From: Patescibacteria group bacterium
Lineage (GTDB): Bacteria; Patescibacteriota; Minisyncoccia; Phycocordibacterales; UBA1006
Assembly (NCBI GenBank): GCA_020428585.1
Contig: JAGQMP010000003.1
Coordinates: 1-26,349 of the forward strand
Reading direction: 5' to 3'
Length of the DNA stretch: 26,349 nt
Shown in pieces: positions 6,588 to 14,254 of this stretch (its first letter is position 1; each line of letters starts with the position of its first letter). The notes beneath the pieces were generated by a model that was given only the letters and a program-made list of their open reading frames with translations, was not told the origin of the DNA and did no database searches. The position numbers and the translations under genes are program-made.

Positions 6588-7352
6588 ATGAAGAAAGAAT
6601 CGTTCTATATTTACGGTAAAAAGCCTATCGAAGAGCAATTACTACGAAATCCGGACAATGTCATGCGTCTGTTTATTTCTGATCGTGTGGCTAAAAATTA
6701 TGGCGGTTTTCAGGAACTGCGAGCTTTTGCCAAAGATCGTCGTATCCCGATCAATCCGGTAACCATAGAAAAAATCAAAGAATACGTTGGCGACGTGAAT
6801 GACCAAGGCGTCATTGCCCTCATTAAACACCCAGAATACGTTGAATACGATGAATGGGAGGCGACCCTTGATATGGATGCCATGCCCGCGGTAATCGTTC
6901 TTGATCATGTCGAAGACGTCCACAATTTCGGCGCCATTTTGCGCACCGCTGCGTCAGCCGGGGTAGCCGGCGTGATCGTTGCTAAAGATCACCAGGCACC
7001 CGTAAACGGCGTTACCTATAAGACATCAGCAGGCGCCTTGGTTAAGGTTCCTATTGTGCGTGTATCAAACATCAATCAGACGATCGCCAAATTAAAAGAA
7101 AAACGTTTCTGGGTAGCCGCTATTGATATCGATGAGACCCGTGGTTCTAGTCTTTTTGAACAGACCTTCGATACCCCGATGGCCTTTGTCTTTGGGGGTG
7201 AAGGGAAGGGGGTTTCAGTGAAAACCAAAGAACACTCGGATTTTGTTATTTCGATTCCTATGGAAAACGATGTTGAATCATTGAACGTGTCAGTTGCCGC
7301 TGCTATTGTTTTGTACGAGTGGAAACGCCAACTCCACGCTACCTTAAAGTAG
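6588..7352 (+). CDS. rlmB: TrmH/SpoU-family rRNA 2'-O-methyltransferase, RlmB-like
   Basis: SPOUT-class enzyme methylating a ribose in rRNA; RlmB modifies G2251 of 23S rRNA. The N-terminal substrate-binding domain starts with FYIYGKKPIEEQLL and includes NDQGVIALI. The three SpoU motifs are present: VLDHVEDVHNFGAILRTA (N, G and R residues), FVFGGEGKGV, and IPMENDVESLNVSVAAAI, which forms the knotted SAM site. The length of 254 is normal. The start is supported by a promoter ending 7 nt upstream. The exact rRNA target cannot be proven from sequence. Confidence 0.9.
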   Translation: MKKESFYIYGKKPIEEQLLRNPDNVMRLFISDRVAKNYGGFQELRAFAKDRRIPINPVTIEKIKEYVGDVNDQGVIALIKHPEYVEYDEWEATLDMDAMPAVIVLDHVEDVHNFGAILRTAASAGVAGVIVAKDHQAPVNGVTYKTSAGALVKVPIVRVSNINQTIAKLKEKRFWVAAIDIDETRGSSLFEQTFDTPMAFVFGGEGKGVSVKTKEHSDFVISIPMENDVESLNVSVAAAIVLYEWKRQLHATLK

Positions 7353-7355
7353 TGG

Positions 7356-7361
7356 TATACT
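7356..7361 (+). promoter_or_regulatory. -10 box of the mscS gene
   Basis: TATACT beginning 3 nt after the rlmB stop and ending 7 nt before the GTG start, predicting a leaderless GTG-started mRNA. No clear -35 was assigned. Confidence 0.6.
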
Positions 7362-7368
7362 GGCATCT

Positions 7369-8226
7369 GTGAACGTAAACGTACAAGAAATGCTCTCTGG
7401 GGTGATTGCCTGGGCGGAACGGGATGGCCTGGTTGCGTTGGGTATTATCATCGGGGCGTGGATCCTATCAAAATTATTAAAACGATTCATCGCCCGCATT
7501 ATCAGACGGGCGATTCCTCGCGGGTCATTTTCTTCAGAGATGGCAGAACGAAAGAGGGAAGATACCTTGATCAACATTACCCAAGGCTTTCTTGGTGTAT
7601 TTATCTGGGTGGCAGCCTTTCTTGCGGTGCTTGACCTCCTTGGGGTGCCGATTGGACCCCTCCTTGCGGGTGCTGGGATTGTCGGCGTGGCCGTTGGATT
7701 TGGATCACAATCACTCGTAAAAGACGTGATTAATGGCCTCTTCATTATTGCCGAAAATCAGTTTCGCATTGGGGATGTTATCGAGGTTGCCGGTAAAAGC
7801 GGTGTGGTCGAAGGAATGACCCTACATGTGACCAAGATCCGCGAAATGAACGGTACGATCAATTACGTGCCGAATGGTGAGATTAAAGTCAGTTCGAATT
7901 CTTCAAAAGATTTTTCAGTGGTCGATCTTGTTATTGGTGTTTCTTACGATGCGAACCTCGACCATGTCAAAGATACGGTCAACGAGGTAGGGAAGGAACT
8001 TGCCGAAGATCCTGATTATCGTGACCGTGTGATTGAGCCGCCGTATTTTCTGCGAGTACACAACCTTGGTGCTTCATCTGTTGATATTCGCATTCTTGGC
8101 AGGGTACTTCCCAAAGAACAATTTGCCGTTGCCGGTGAATTACGAAAACGCATCAAAGAGCGATTCGAAAAGGAAGGTATCGGTATTCCATATCCAACCA
8201 GAACCGTTATTAACACCAACCGTTAA
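7369..8226 (+). CDS. mscS: MscS-family small-conductance mechanosensitive channel
   Basis: Inner-membrane channel that opens on osmotic downshock. Two or three transmembrane helices are visible: LVALGIIIGAWILSKLL, LGVFIWVAAFLAVLDLLG, and the Gly/Ala-rich pore helix GAGIVGVAVGFGSQSLVKDV, which is the MscS signature. It is followed by GLFIIAENQFRIGDVIEV and the cytoplasmic beta domain (NYVPNGEIKVSSNSS), then the alpha/beta vestibule. At 285 residues it matches E. coli MscS (286). The GTG start is set by the -10 box 7 nt upstream and the absence of a closer ATG. trpS starts 3 nt after the stop, so the two are likely cotranscribed. Confidence 0.92.
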   Translation: MNVNVQEMLSGVIAWAERDGLVALGIIIGAWILSKLLKRFIARIIRRAIPRGSFSSEMAERKREDTLINITQGFLGVFIWVAAFLAVLDLLGVPIGPLLAGAGIVGVAVGFGSQSLVKDVINGLFIIAENQFRIGDVIEVAGKSGVVEGMTLHVTKIREMNGTINYVPNGEIKVSSNSSKDFSVVDLVIGVSYDANLDHVKDTVNEVGKELAEDPDYRDRVIEPPYFLRVHNLGASSVDIRILGRVLPKEQFAVAGELRKRIKERFEKEGIGIPYPTRTVINTNR

Positions 8227-8229
8227 ATC

Positions 8230-9207
8230 ATGTCAGCCCAAGCAAAAAAACGAGCGCTCTCAGGTATTCAACCGACCGGGGCACCCCATATTGGAAACTA
8301 TTTTGGCGCAATGCGTCAGTTTGTCGACATGCAGGATGAATTTGATCTGTATGTTTTTGTTGCTGAATACCATGCGATGACTACGGTCCAGGATCCGGCG
8401 GTGCTGCGTTCGAATATTGAAAACCTTATTCTTGATTACCTTGCGATCGGTCTTGATCCTGAAAAGGTAACCCTCTATCGCCAGTCTGATGTACCTGAAC
8501 TGACCGAACTCACCTGGATGTTCAATTGTTTGGTTACCGTGCCGTGGCTTGAACGTGCGCATGCCTTTAAAGACAAGTCAGACAAAGGAATCGAACCATC
8601 AGTAGGATTATTTGATTACCCGGTTCTTATGGCAGCTGATATCTTGTTGCCAGACAGTCAAGTAGTCCCGGTTGGCAAAGACCAGGTTCAGCATGTTGAA
8701 ATGGCGCGCGAGGTCGCACGTAAATTCAACAACACCTATGGTGATACTTTTGCCGAGCCAGAAGAACACGTCGTTGAATCAGTTGCGGTGGTGCCAGGAA
8801 CTGATGGTCAAAAGATGTCAAAATCATACGGGAATACGATCCCATTGTTTGGCAGCGATGACGAGATCAAAAAGGCGATCATGGCGATTGTTACCGATAG
8901 TAAATCACCCGAAGAACCAAAAGATCCTTCATCATGTAATGTGTTCGCCTTGCATACCTTGATCACCCCCGAACCTCAGTTATCAGAGATCAAGAAAGGT
9001 TACGAAGAAGGAGGCCTTGGGTATGGGGAATCAAAGAAGATGCTTCTCGAGAATTACCTCGCGTTTATTGCACCCATGCGTGAACGTCGCGCCTATTATG
9101 AATCGAATCCGGGTATCGTGAGGCAGATCCTCGACCAAGGTGCCGGAACGATCCAAAAAATCGCTAAAGAAAAGATGAAAGAGGTGCGTGAGAAGGTAGG
9201 GCTGTAG
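8230..9207 (+). CDS. trpS: Tryptophan--tRNA ligase
   Basis: Class I aminoacyl-tRNA synthetase charging tRNA-Trp. The N-terminal SGIQPTGAPHIGNYFGAM contains the HIGH-type motif HIGN (residues 20-23), and KMSKSYGN (about 195-202) is the KMSKS loop. The length of 325 residues is ordinary for bacterial TrpRS. The gene starts 3 nt after mscS with no Shine-Dalgarno sequence. A hairpin with a seven-T run follows the stop. Confidence 0.96.
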   Translation: MSAQAKKRALSGIQPTGAPHIGNYFGAMRQFVDMQDEFDLYVFVAEYHAMTTVQDPAVLRSNIENLILDYLAIGLDPEKVTLYRQSDVPELTELTWMFNCLVTVPWLERAHAFKDKSDKGIEPSVGLFDYPVLMAADILLPDSQVVPVGKDQVQHVEMAREVARKFNNTYGDTFAEPEEHVVESVAVVPGTDGQKMSKSYGNTIPLFGSDDEIKKAIMAIVTDSKSPEEPKDPSSCNVFALHTLITPEPQLSEIKKGYEEGGLGYGESKKMLLENYLAFIAPMRERRAYYESNPGIVRQILDQGAGTIQKIAKEKMKEVREKVGL

Positions 9208-9220
9208 TCCTGCTTTTTTT
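9196..9220 (+). terminator. Intrinsic terminator at the end of trpS
   Basis: GTAGG (9196-9200) pairs with CCTGC (9209-9213), one T-G pair, followed by seven T (9214-9220). It overlaps the last codons and stop of trpS. The stem is short, so strength is moderate. Confidence 0.6.
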
Positions 9221-9235
9221 ATTCATCCTTTTTGT

Positions 9236-9360
9236 TACAATATATCTACCAAAGACGCGCCGACAACGCCGAGGTGTAATTTAAGAAAAGAGAGCCTCGA
9301 AATCATGAAGATTGAGGGGAATCAGGGTGGCACCGCGGTTACTAAAATCGTCCCTGCATT
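9236..9360 (+). promoter_or_regulatory. T-box riboswitch with its promoter, probably tRNA-Asp sensing
   Basis: TACAAT (9236-9241) starts a leader that begins with AAAGACG, has a CGAGG/CCTCG stem (9270-9274 / 9295-9299), and contains the T-box AGGGTGGCACCGCGG (9324-9338) with the partner TCCCT at 9351-9355, the antiterminator helix. The UGGC in the T-box bulge would pair with GCCA, matching a tRNA with G73 such as tRNA-Asp (also Asn or Trp). Candidate GAC (Asp) specifier triplets lie at 9254-9256 and 9262-9264, but I cannot place the specifier loop with certainty. The leader is much shorter than a standard T-box, so Stem I must be reduced. No terminator pairing with the 3' half is evident. Confidence 0.85.
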
Positions 9361-9398
9361 ATTGAATGGTTTTAATGTAAACAATTTTTTTGCTTATT

Positions 9399-9782
9399 AT
9401 GAAATTTCCTGAGATTAGAAAAAACAAATATTATTATATAATTATGGTACTTATTGCATTTTCCTTTTTCTATATCAGAACGAAAGACGATTCATACTCA
9501 AAAAAAGTTGATGCTTTAAAATTTACCGACTTCTACAAAGCATCAATAAATGGAAAGATTGATAGAAAAGAATCTTTTGGGAGAGGAGGTGATTACTTTT
9601 CCGTAGAGGGTGATGAGAATCAATATCATTTTAGAGATGATATGAATCTTGATCCCACTATTATTGGTTTTTTCGATACTATTACAATTGGTTCTGAGAT
9701 TGAAAAAGAACGGAATTCAAGTGAAATTTGTATCATTCAAGATGTTGATACTAAAAAGTGTTTTTCTTATTATCTCAAATAA
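9399..9782 (+). CDS. Hypothetical single-pass membrane protein between T-box and aspS
   Basis: 127 residues, not recognised. One N-terminal membrane segment (YYYIIMVLIAFSFFYI) is followed by a polar, probably extracytoplasmic domain of about 95 residues with two Cys near the end (EICIIQ, KKCFSYY). A TTG three codons upstream (9390) is a possible alternative start. It is strongly AT-rich compared with trpS and aspS and sits exactly between the T-box and its likely target gene, which suggests insertion. It may now be expressed from the T-box promoter. Confidence 0.6.
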   Translation: MKFPEIRKNKYYYIIMVLIAFSFFYIRTKDDSYSKKVDALKFTDFYKASINGKIDRKESFGRGGDYFSVEGDENQYHFRDDMNLDPTIIGFFDTITIGSEIEKERNSSEICIIQDVDTKKCFSYYLK

Positions 9783-9810
9783 AGAATCTTTGGCTTTTTA
9801 AAACATAAAT

Positions 9811-11259
9811 ATGGAACGAACACTAATTAAAAACTTGCATGAACAGCAGGGAAATACCATCACCATCAAAGCCTGGATTGATGTCGCCCGCGATCAAGGA
9901 AAGATGGCCTTTTTTGACCTACGGGATGTAACAGGAAAAGTCCAAGGAGTCGTCTTTGGAAAACCAGAAATTCTCGAAATCGCTAAAACCCTGCGTCCTG
10001 AATGGGTGGTTGCGATTACCGGTATCGTGAACGAACGAAATGACAAAAGCGCCAAGGAATTTAAAGCCGAGGTTAAATCAACGGGTGTTCGAGATACCTT
10101 CGTCAAAGATGTCGAAATCGAAATCACCGACATCGAAATTTTGAACGAAGCCGCAACCCCGACCTTTGAAATTACCGAATCAACCGAAGGTATCAATGAA
10201 GAAGTGCGTTTGAAGAATCGCTACCTCGACCTACGTACTGGACGGATGCAGGACAACCTAAAAATGAGGCACAAGGTAGCCAAACTATGCCGAGACTACC
10301 TCGACCAGAATGGATTCTTTGAAATTGAGACTCCTATCTTTACGAAATCAACACCAGAAGGTGCGCGTGATTTTGTGGTGCCGTCACGTCTGTCACCTCA
10401 CCAGTTTTACGCTCTGCCACAATCACCTCAGCAGTACAAACAATTATTGATGTCCTCAGGTATGGAACGATATTTCCAATTTGCTCGCTGTATGCGTGAC
10501 GAGGATCTGCGAGGTGATCGTCAGCCTGAATTCACTCAGCTCGATATGGAGGTGTCATTTACGAGTGAAGAAGAAATTATGCGTATCAATGAGGAATTAT
10601 TGATCAAAATTGTGACTGAACTATACCCAGAAAAACGCATTCAACAGGTACCGTTTCCACGAATCACCTACGCCGAAGCTATGGAGAAATATGGAAACGA
10701 TCGACCTGATATTCGCGAAGACAAAAATGATCCGAACCTCTTGGCCTTTTGTTGGGTCGTAGATTTTCCATTCTTTGAAAAAACCGCTGATTCAGATGAC
10801 CCGCAGGCACAGGGTGAATGGACCTTTACCCATAATCCATTCTCACTCTCGAAACCTGAACACATTGAAAATCTGAAACAAGCCAAGAACATCGGTGATA
10901 TTGTCGCAGCCCAGTACGACATTGTATTGAATGGATATGAAATTGGCGGAGGATCAATCAGGGCCCACGATCCTGAGGTTCTACGATCGATTCTGCGGAT
11001 CCTTGGTCATGCTGACGAAAAGATCGAAGCAAACTTTGGCCACATGCTGCGGGCGCTGGGGTCAGGTACACCGCCACACGGAGGTATCGCCTGGGGATTT
11101 GATCGTCTGATGATGATCTTGCAAAACGAAGCCACCATCCGTGAAGTCATTGCCTTTCCAAAAAATGGAGAGGGAAGGGACCCATTGATGGATTCACCAT
11201 CGGGTATTAGTGATGCTCAGCTGGACGAACTTGGTCTTGGTTTAAAGAAAAAAGCGTAG
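9811..11259 (+). CDS. aspS: Aspartate--tRNA ligase, bacterial type lacking the GAD insertion
   Basis: Class II synthetase charging tRNA-Asp. The N-terminal OB-fold anticodon-binding domain (about 1-110) is followed by the catalytic core with bacterial AspRS motif 2 (FARCMRDEDLRGDRQPEFTQ) and motif 3 (GGIAWGFDRLMMIL), plus the bacterial C-terminal extension. It has 482 residues where bacterial AspRS has about 590. The gap lies near residue 302: PDIR runs after about ten residues into FCWVVDFPFFE, so the GAD domain normally inserted there (about 110-130 residues) is absent. The core is otherwise intact. Whether it also charges tRNA-Asn cannot be told; no gatCAB genes are in the window. Confidence 0.95.
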   Translation: MERTLIKNLHEQQGNTITIKAWIDVARDQGKMAFFDLRDVTGKVQGVVFGKPEILEIAKTLRPEWVVAITGIVNERNDKSAKEFKAEVKSTGVRDTFVKDVEIEITDIEILNEAATPTFEITESTEGINEEVRLKNRYLDLRTGRMQDNLKMRHKVAKLCRDYLDQNGFFEIETPIFTKSTPEGARDFVVPSRLSPHQFYALPQSPQQYKQLLMSSGMERYFQFARCMRDEDLRGDRQPEFTQLDMEVSFTSEEEIMRINEELLIKIVTELYPEKRIQQVPFPRITYAEAMEKYGNDRPDIREDKNDPNLLAFCWVVDFPFFEKTADSDDPQAQGEWTFTHNPFSLSKPEHIENLKQAKNIGDIVAAQYDIVLNGYEIGGGSIRAHDPEVLRSILRILGHADEKIEANFGHMLRALGSGTPPHGGIAWGFDRLMMILQNEATIREVIAFPKNGEGRDPLMDSPSGISDAQLDELGLGLKKKA

Positions 11260-11278
11260 TCATGAGGCTACGCTTTTT
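11249..11278. terminator. Bidirectional terminator between aspS and the convergent hypothetical gene
   Basis: Perfect 11-bp stem AAAAAGCGTAG / CTACGCTTTTT with an 8-nt loop. It contains the aspS stop codon in its left arm, and the stop of the facing gene lies in the loop, so both genes end inside one hairpin. Confidence 0.9.
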
Positions 11279-11580
11279 GGAATTAACTTTTTAATGATTG
11301 ATGCTGGTAATTCAGCAATTCGAGGGAGACTCCTTCCGTAATAGGGCAGAGGAAGTCTTAAGACATCTAGATTCTCTAATTCATCCGGAGTGTATTTTTC
11401 AATTTCTCCTTCTTTTTGTGATATTAGTTCTACCACCTGGATTTCCACTTCATCTTTTTGACAAGAGAATTTGAATCCGAGTTTCATGTTTTCTTCATTA
11501 CAGCGATTATCTCGCCATTTACCATAAGTATTCACCGTAAATACTAACATTTCAGAATTTTTTCGATTGTTTGTTTCCAT
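11260..11580 (-). CDS. Hypothetical protein, 106 residues
   Basis: I do not recognise it. It is a small charged soluble protein, with VEIQVVELISQKEGEIEKY in the middle and a Pro/Arg-rich LRLPLPYYGRSLPRIAELP segment near the end. No signal peptide or membrane helix is seen. It is AT-rich relative to aspS and is convergent with it through a shared terminator, like the other small hypothetical genes here. Confidence 0.55.
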   Translation of the reverse strand: METNNRKNSEMLVFTVNTYGKWRDNRCNEENMKLGFKFSCQKDEVEIQVVELISQKEGEIEKYTPDELENLDVLRLPLPYYGRSLPRIAELPASIIKKLIPKSVAS

Positions 11581-11626
11581 AGGTATTAGTTTTTGAATTA
11601 CTATTTATTTTTTAAAAGAACAAATG

Positions 11627-11657
11627 AAAACCAGTCTTTTCAAGAAAGACTGGTTTT
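11627..11657. terminator. Strong bidirectional hairpin terminator
   Basis: Perfect 13-bp stem AAAACCAGTCTTT / AAAGACTGGTTTT around TCAAG. On the plus strand there is no gene ending here, while on the minus strand it would end the short transcription unit at 11682-11777. Confidence 0.85.
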
Positions 11658-11681
11658 TGAGGTCAAAGCAATCAATAACAT

Positions 11682-11777
11682 CTACATCGTTGATTCACCG
11701 CAAACACAAGCCTTCCTTGTTGAGGAAAACTGATGTCGAATTCGTCGGTATGCGATTGCTGGTGAACCGGCGTTCAT
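11682..11777 (-). CDS. Candidate 31-residue small ORF or small RNA, divergent from scpA
   Basis: On the minus strand, TTGACG, a 17-nt spacer and TACCTT lie just before an ATG (11777). The frame encodes 31 residues, basic in the middle (YRRIRHQF) with CVCG near the end, and stops before the strong hairpin at 11627-11657. The unit thus has promoter, ORF and terminator but no recognised family. It contains a small hairpin (TTCC/GGAA). It could equally be a noncoding RNA. This is all that I see in the 270-nt gap 11581-11851 besides the scpA promoter. Confidence 0.3.
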   Translation of the reverse strand: MNAGSPAIAYRRIRHQFSSTRKACVCGESTM

Positions 11778-11813
11778 AGAATCCAAGGTACACGATACCG
11801 GTAAAGCCGTCAA

Positions 11814-11842
11814 TTGGAGACCCTTTCGATCGTTGGTACAAT
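11814..11842 (+). promoter_or_regulatory. Promoter of scpA
   Basis: TTGGAG (11814-11819), 17-nt spacer, TACAAT (11837-11842). The ATG of scpA is 9 nt further, so the transcript is probably leaderless. Confidence 0.75.
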
Positions 11843-11851
11843 GGACCTATT

Positions 11852-12583
11852 ATGCCTTCGTTTCAGGTGACAATTGATCAGTTTGAGGGGCCCATTGATG
11901 CTCTTTTGCAGATGATCGAAAAGCGGAAACTCCTCGTGAATGACGTATCCTTGGCTTCGATTACTGATGATTACCTTGCCTTTGTAGGAACCTTAGATGA
12001 GGAAAATCTTGGCGAGAGAACTCACTTTATTGTGGTGGCTTCGACTTTGATTTTGATTAAATCAAAATCCCTCTTACCAACCCTTGAATTAACCGAAGAT
12101 GAAGAAGAAGATATCGAAGGATTGAAACGTCGTCTCGAGGTGCTTAAATTTTTTCAATCCATGGGGCGAGATCTTGCCAACGCGTGGCAACCAATACCAA
12201 GTTTCTACTTTGCGCAAGAGCGAAAGGCTGCCGTCAGATTCCTTCCTCACGATGATCTTAATCAAACCGCGATAAACGAACACCTACTATCGGTTCTTGA
12301 AGAAGTCCCCGAAGAAACCCCTACGAAACAAGAAGGCTACATCAAAGTCGCCGTCCATATCGAAGAAATGGTGGACGCCTTAAAAGAGCGCATCAAAAAA
12401 GCCATATCGGGATTTGATTTTAAGAGTTTTGTAAAAGACCAATCAGGAAAAGCAGATTCACCGAAAGAAGCCAAGGTATATCAGGTGGTAGGATTCCTTG
12501 CTGTTCTTGAAATGACAAAAAACGGACTCCTTTCGGTAGCCCAATCATCAACCTTTGAACCGATTACCATTGATAAGTACTAA
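11852..12583 (+). CDS. scpA: Segregation and condensation protein A
   Basis: Kleisin subunit of the bacterial SMC condensin that compacts and segregates the chromosome. The ScpA signature FEGPIDALLQMIEKRKLLVNDV (split here as FEGPIDALLQMI then EKRKLLVNDV), near residues 12-33, is followed by LASITDDYLAFV and the hydrophobic helix FIVVASTLILIKSKSLLP. The C-terminal winged-helix part (VVGFLAVLEMTKNGLLSVAQ) would bind the SMC head. The length of 243 residues is normal. scpB follows after 4 nt, the conserved scpAB pair. Confidence 0.93.
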   Translation: MPSFQVTIDQFEGPIDALLQMIEKRKLLVNDVSLASITDDYLAFVGTLDEENLGERTHFIVVASTLILIKSKSLLPTLELTEDEEEDIEGLKRRLEVLKFFQSMGRDLANAWQPIPSFYFAQERKAAVRFLPHDDLNQTAINEHLLSVLEEVPEETPTKQEGYIKVAVHIEEMVDALKERIKKAISGFDFKSFVKDQSGKADSPKEAKVYQVVGFLAVLEMTKNGLLSVAQSSTFEPITIDKY

Positions 12584-12587
12584 GCCT

Positions 12588-13172
12588 ATGAATCAACATC
12601 AACAACACATTGAAGCTTTGATCTTTTACCGGAATGAACCGGTGAGTTATCATTGGCTTGCCAGAGAATTAAAACTGCCCGAGGCAAAGATCATCACCGA
12701 GATTGAAGCCATGAAGGGATACTACGAGGGAAGGGGAATCACTCTTTTACAAACTGAGGATGAAGTATCACTAGTTACTTCGGCTGGTACCCAGGATGTG
12801 ATTGCAACCCTCGAAAACCGTGCTGAAGAGCGTGAACTATCAAAACAAGCCCTCGAGACCTTGGCGATTGTTGCGTACAAGGGGCAGGTGACAAAGCCAG
12901 AAATTGATTACATTCGTGGGGTAAACTCGGTCTTTATCTTGCGAAACTTGTTGATGCGAGGCTTGGTGATGAAGAAACAAAACCTTCTCGATAAACGCTC
13001 ACCTTTGTACATTCTGACCCCTGATTGCCTGGCTCATCTTAGTGTCACAAGCAGAGAGGACCTTCCTGGTTTTCAAACAGCACAAGAACGATTGAATGAA
13101 CTGGAAGATCGATTTCACGAAAGTCAAAAAGAAACTGGTCCTTTGGTAGTTGGAGAGGGCAAGGTAGAATAG
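12588..13172 (+). CDS. scpB: Segregation and condensation protein B
   Basis: ScpB forms a dimer that binds ScpA in the SMC complex. Two winged-helix domains are visible: IEALIFYRNEPVSYHWLARE at the start, and LSKQALETLAIVAYKGQVTK with PEIDYIRGVNS and a YILTPDCLAHLSV end, which are typical of ScpB. The frame extends to 12555 inside scpA, but the ATG at 12588, 4 nt after the scpA stop, aligns with family starts. It has 194 residues with a Glu-rich tail. mraY starts 4 nt after it. Confidence 0.92.
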   Translation: MNQHQQHIEALIFYRNEPVSYHWLARELKLPEAKIITEIEAMKGYYEGRGITLLQTEDEVSLVTSAGTQDVIATLENRAEERELSKQALETLAIVAYKGQVTKPEIDYIRGVNSVFILRNLLMRGLVMKKQNLLDKRSPLYILTPDCLAHLSVTSREDLPGFQTAQERLNELEDRFHESQKETGPLVVGEGKVE

Positions 13173-13176
13173 ATTT

Positions 13177-14247
13177 ATGATTGAGAACCTGCTCCTCTTC
13201 AAGATCCTCGTCCCGACCGTGGTTGCCTTTGTTATGGGTATTGTATTGACCCCGACCATGAGCCATCTGTTTTACCGTTACCGTCTCTGGAAGCGATCAT
13301 CTCGCGTGGCTGATTCGAATGTAGGTGATCTTCCCATGAATGAGGGATTTAAACACATTCACAACGATGCTGAGACGAAGACTCCACGGGTTGGTGGTGT
13401 TATTGTTTGGTTAGCGGTTATCATCACGGTATTTGTTACCATTATCGTTGATAACCTCTTTGCTGGTTTGATTATCGAACCCATTGGATTTATCAGTCGA
13501 AATCAAACCTTGATTCCGTTGCTATCTCTCCTCCTCGGAGCAGGCCTCGGACTAGTTGATGATTTGTTACAGATTTTTGGATCAGCGAGGCAACTTGCCA
13601 TTGGGATTCCTCGTAGGATTCGTATTGCTTTTGTCCTCTTTCTGGGGGCTGTTGAGGGTTTTTGGTTTTATTATCGCCTTGGATATGATGCCGTGAATAT
13701 CCCATTTTCTAACCTTGAGATTCACCTTGGGGTGTTCTTTGTGCTGTTTGTTATGTTTGTTGTGTTGGCTCTATTTTCAAGCTCGGTCATTGATGGCGTA
13801 GATGGGCTTGCTGCTGGGGTTTTGGCTAATACTTTTGCGGCGTATGGTTTTATTGGAATCATTCAGTCGCAATTTGATATCGCGACCTTCTCGTTCGTCG
13901 TGATGGGAGCCCTCTTGGCCTTTCTCTGGTTTAATGTTCCTCCCGCACGATTTTATTTGGGCGAGACGGGAACCCTTGCGTTGACCCTCTCTTTGGCGGT
14001 TATTATATTCCTGACGGATACGATTATTGAATTCTTGATTATTGGACTGCCGTTAGTGATCACATCATTCTCGTCGTTTGCACAAATCCTCGCTAGGCGA
14101 TGGTTCAAGACCAAGGTTTTCATTGTTGCTCCGCTTCACCATCACCTCGAAGCCATCGGGTGGAGTCGATCAAAGATCGCCATGCGTTATTGGATTATTT
14201 CTGTTATGTGTTCAGCGACAGGGATTATCTTTGTAATTGTTGGCTAG
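13177..14247 (+). CDS. mraY: Phospho-MurNAc-pentapeptide transferase, with Asp-to-Glu change in an active-site motif
   Basis: Polytopic membrane enzyme that transfers phospho-MurNAc-pentapeptide to undecaprenyl phosphate, making lipid I. Seen are the KTPRVGG segment (68-74), LVDDLLQ with Asp128-Asp129, SSVIDGVDGLA (Asp206 and Asp209), and the MraY-specific HHH loop APLHHHLEAIGW (321-323). The motif usually written FMGDxGSL reads FYLGETGTL here, so the Asp that helps bind Mg2+ is Glu263. About ten hydrophobic segments and a 356-residue length fit MraY. It sits before ftsW and murG in a dcw-type order, without murD between. A WecA-like transferase is less likely because of the HHH loop. Confidence 0.88.
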   Translation: MIENLLLFKILVPTVVAFVMGIVLTPTMSHLFYRYRLWKRSSRVADSNVGDLPMNEGFKHIHNDAETKTPRVGGVIVWLAVIITVFVTIIVDNLFAGLIIEPIGFISRNQTLIPLLSLLLGAGLGLVDDLLQIFGSARQLAIGIPRRIRIAFVLFLGAVEGFWFYYRLGYDAVNIPFSNLEIHLGVFFVLFVMFVVLALFSSSVIDGVDGLAAGVLANTFAAYGFIGIIQSQFDIATFSFVVMGALLAFLWFNVPPARFYLGETGTLALTLSLAVIIFLTDTIIEFLIIGLPLVITSFSSFAQILARRWFKTKVFIVAPLHHHLEAIGWSRSKIAMRYWIISVMCSATGIIFVIVG

Positions 14248-14254
14248 TTTTTCC

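Noticed and set aside
7344..7745. 133-codon minus-strand frame opposite the mscS gene
   Set aside because: Shadow of a strongly conserved membrane protein; its Pro/Thr/Arg-rich composition is typical of antisense reading.
9208..9398. T-box assigned to trpS
   Set aside because: G73 also fits tRNA-Trp, but the T-box lies downstream of trpS and points away from it; it can only control later genes.
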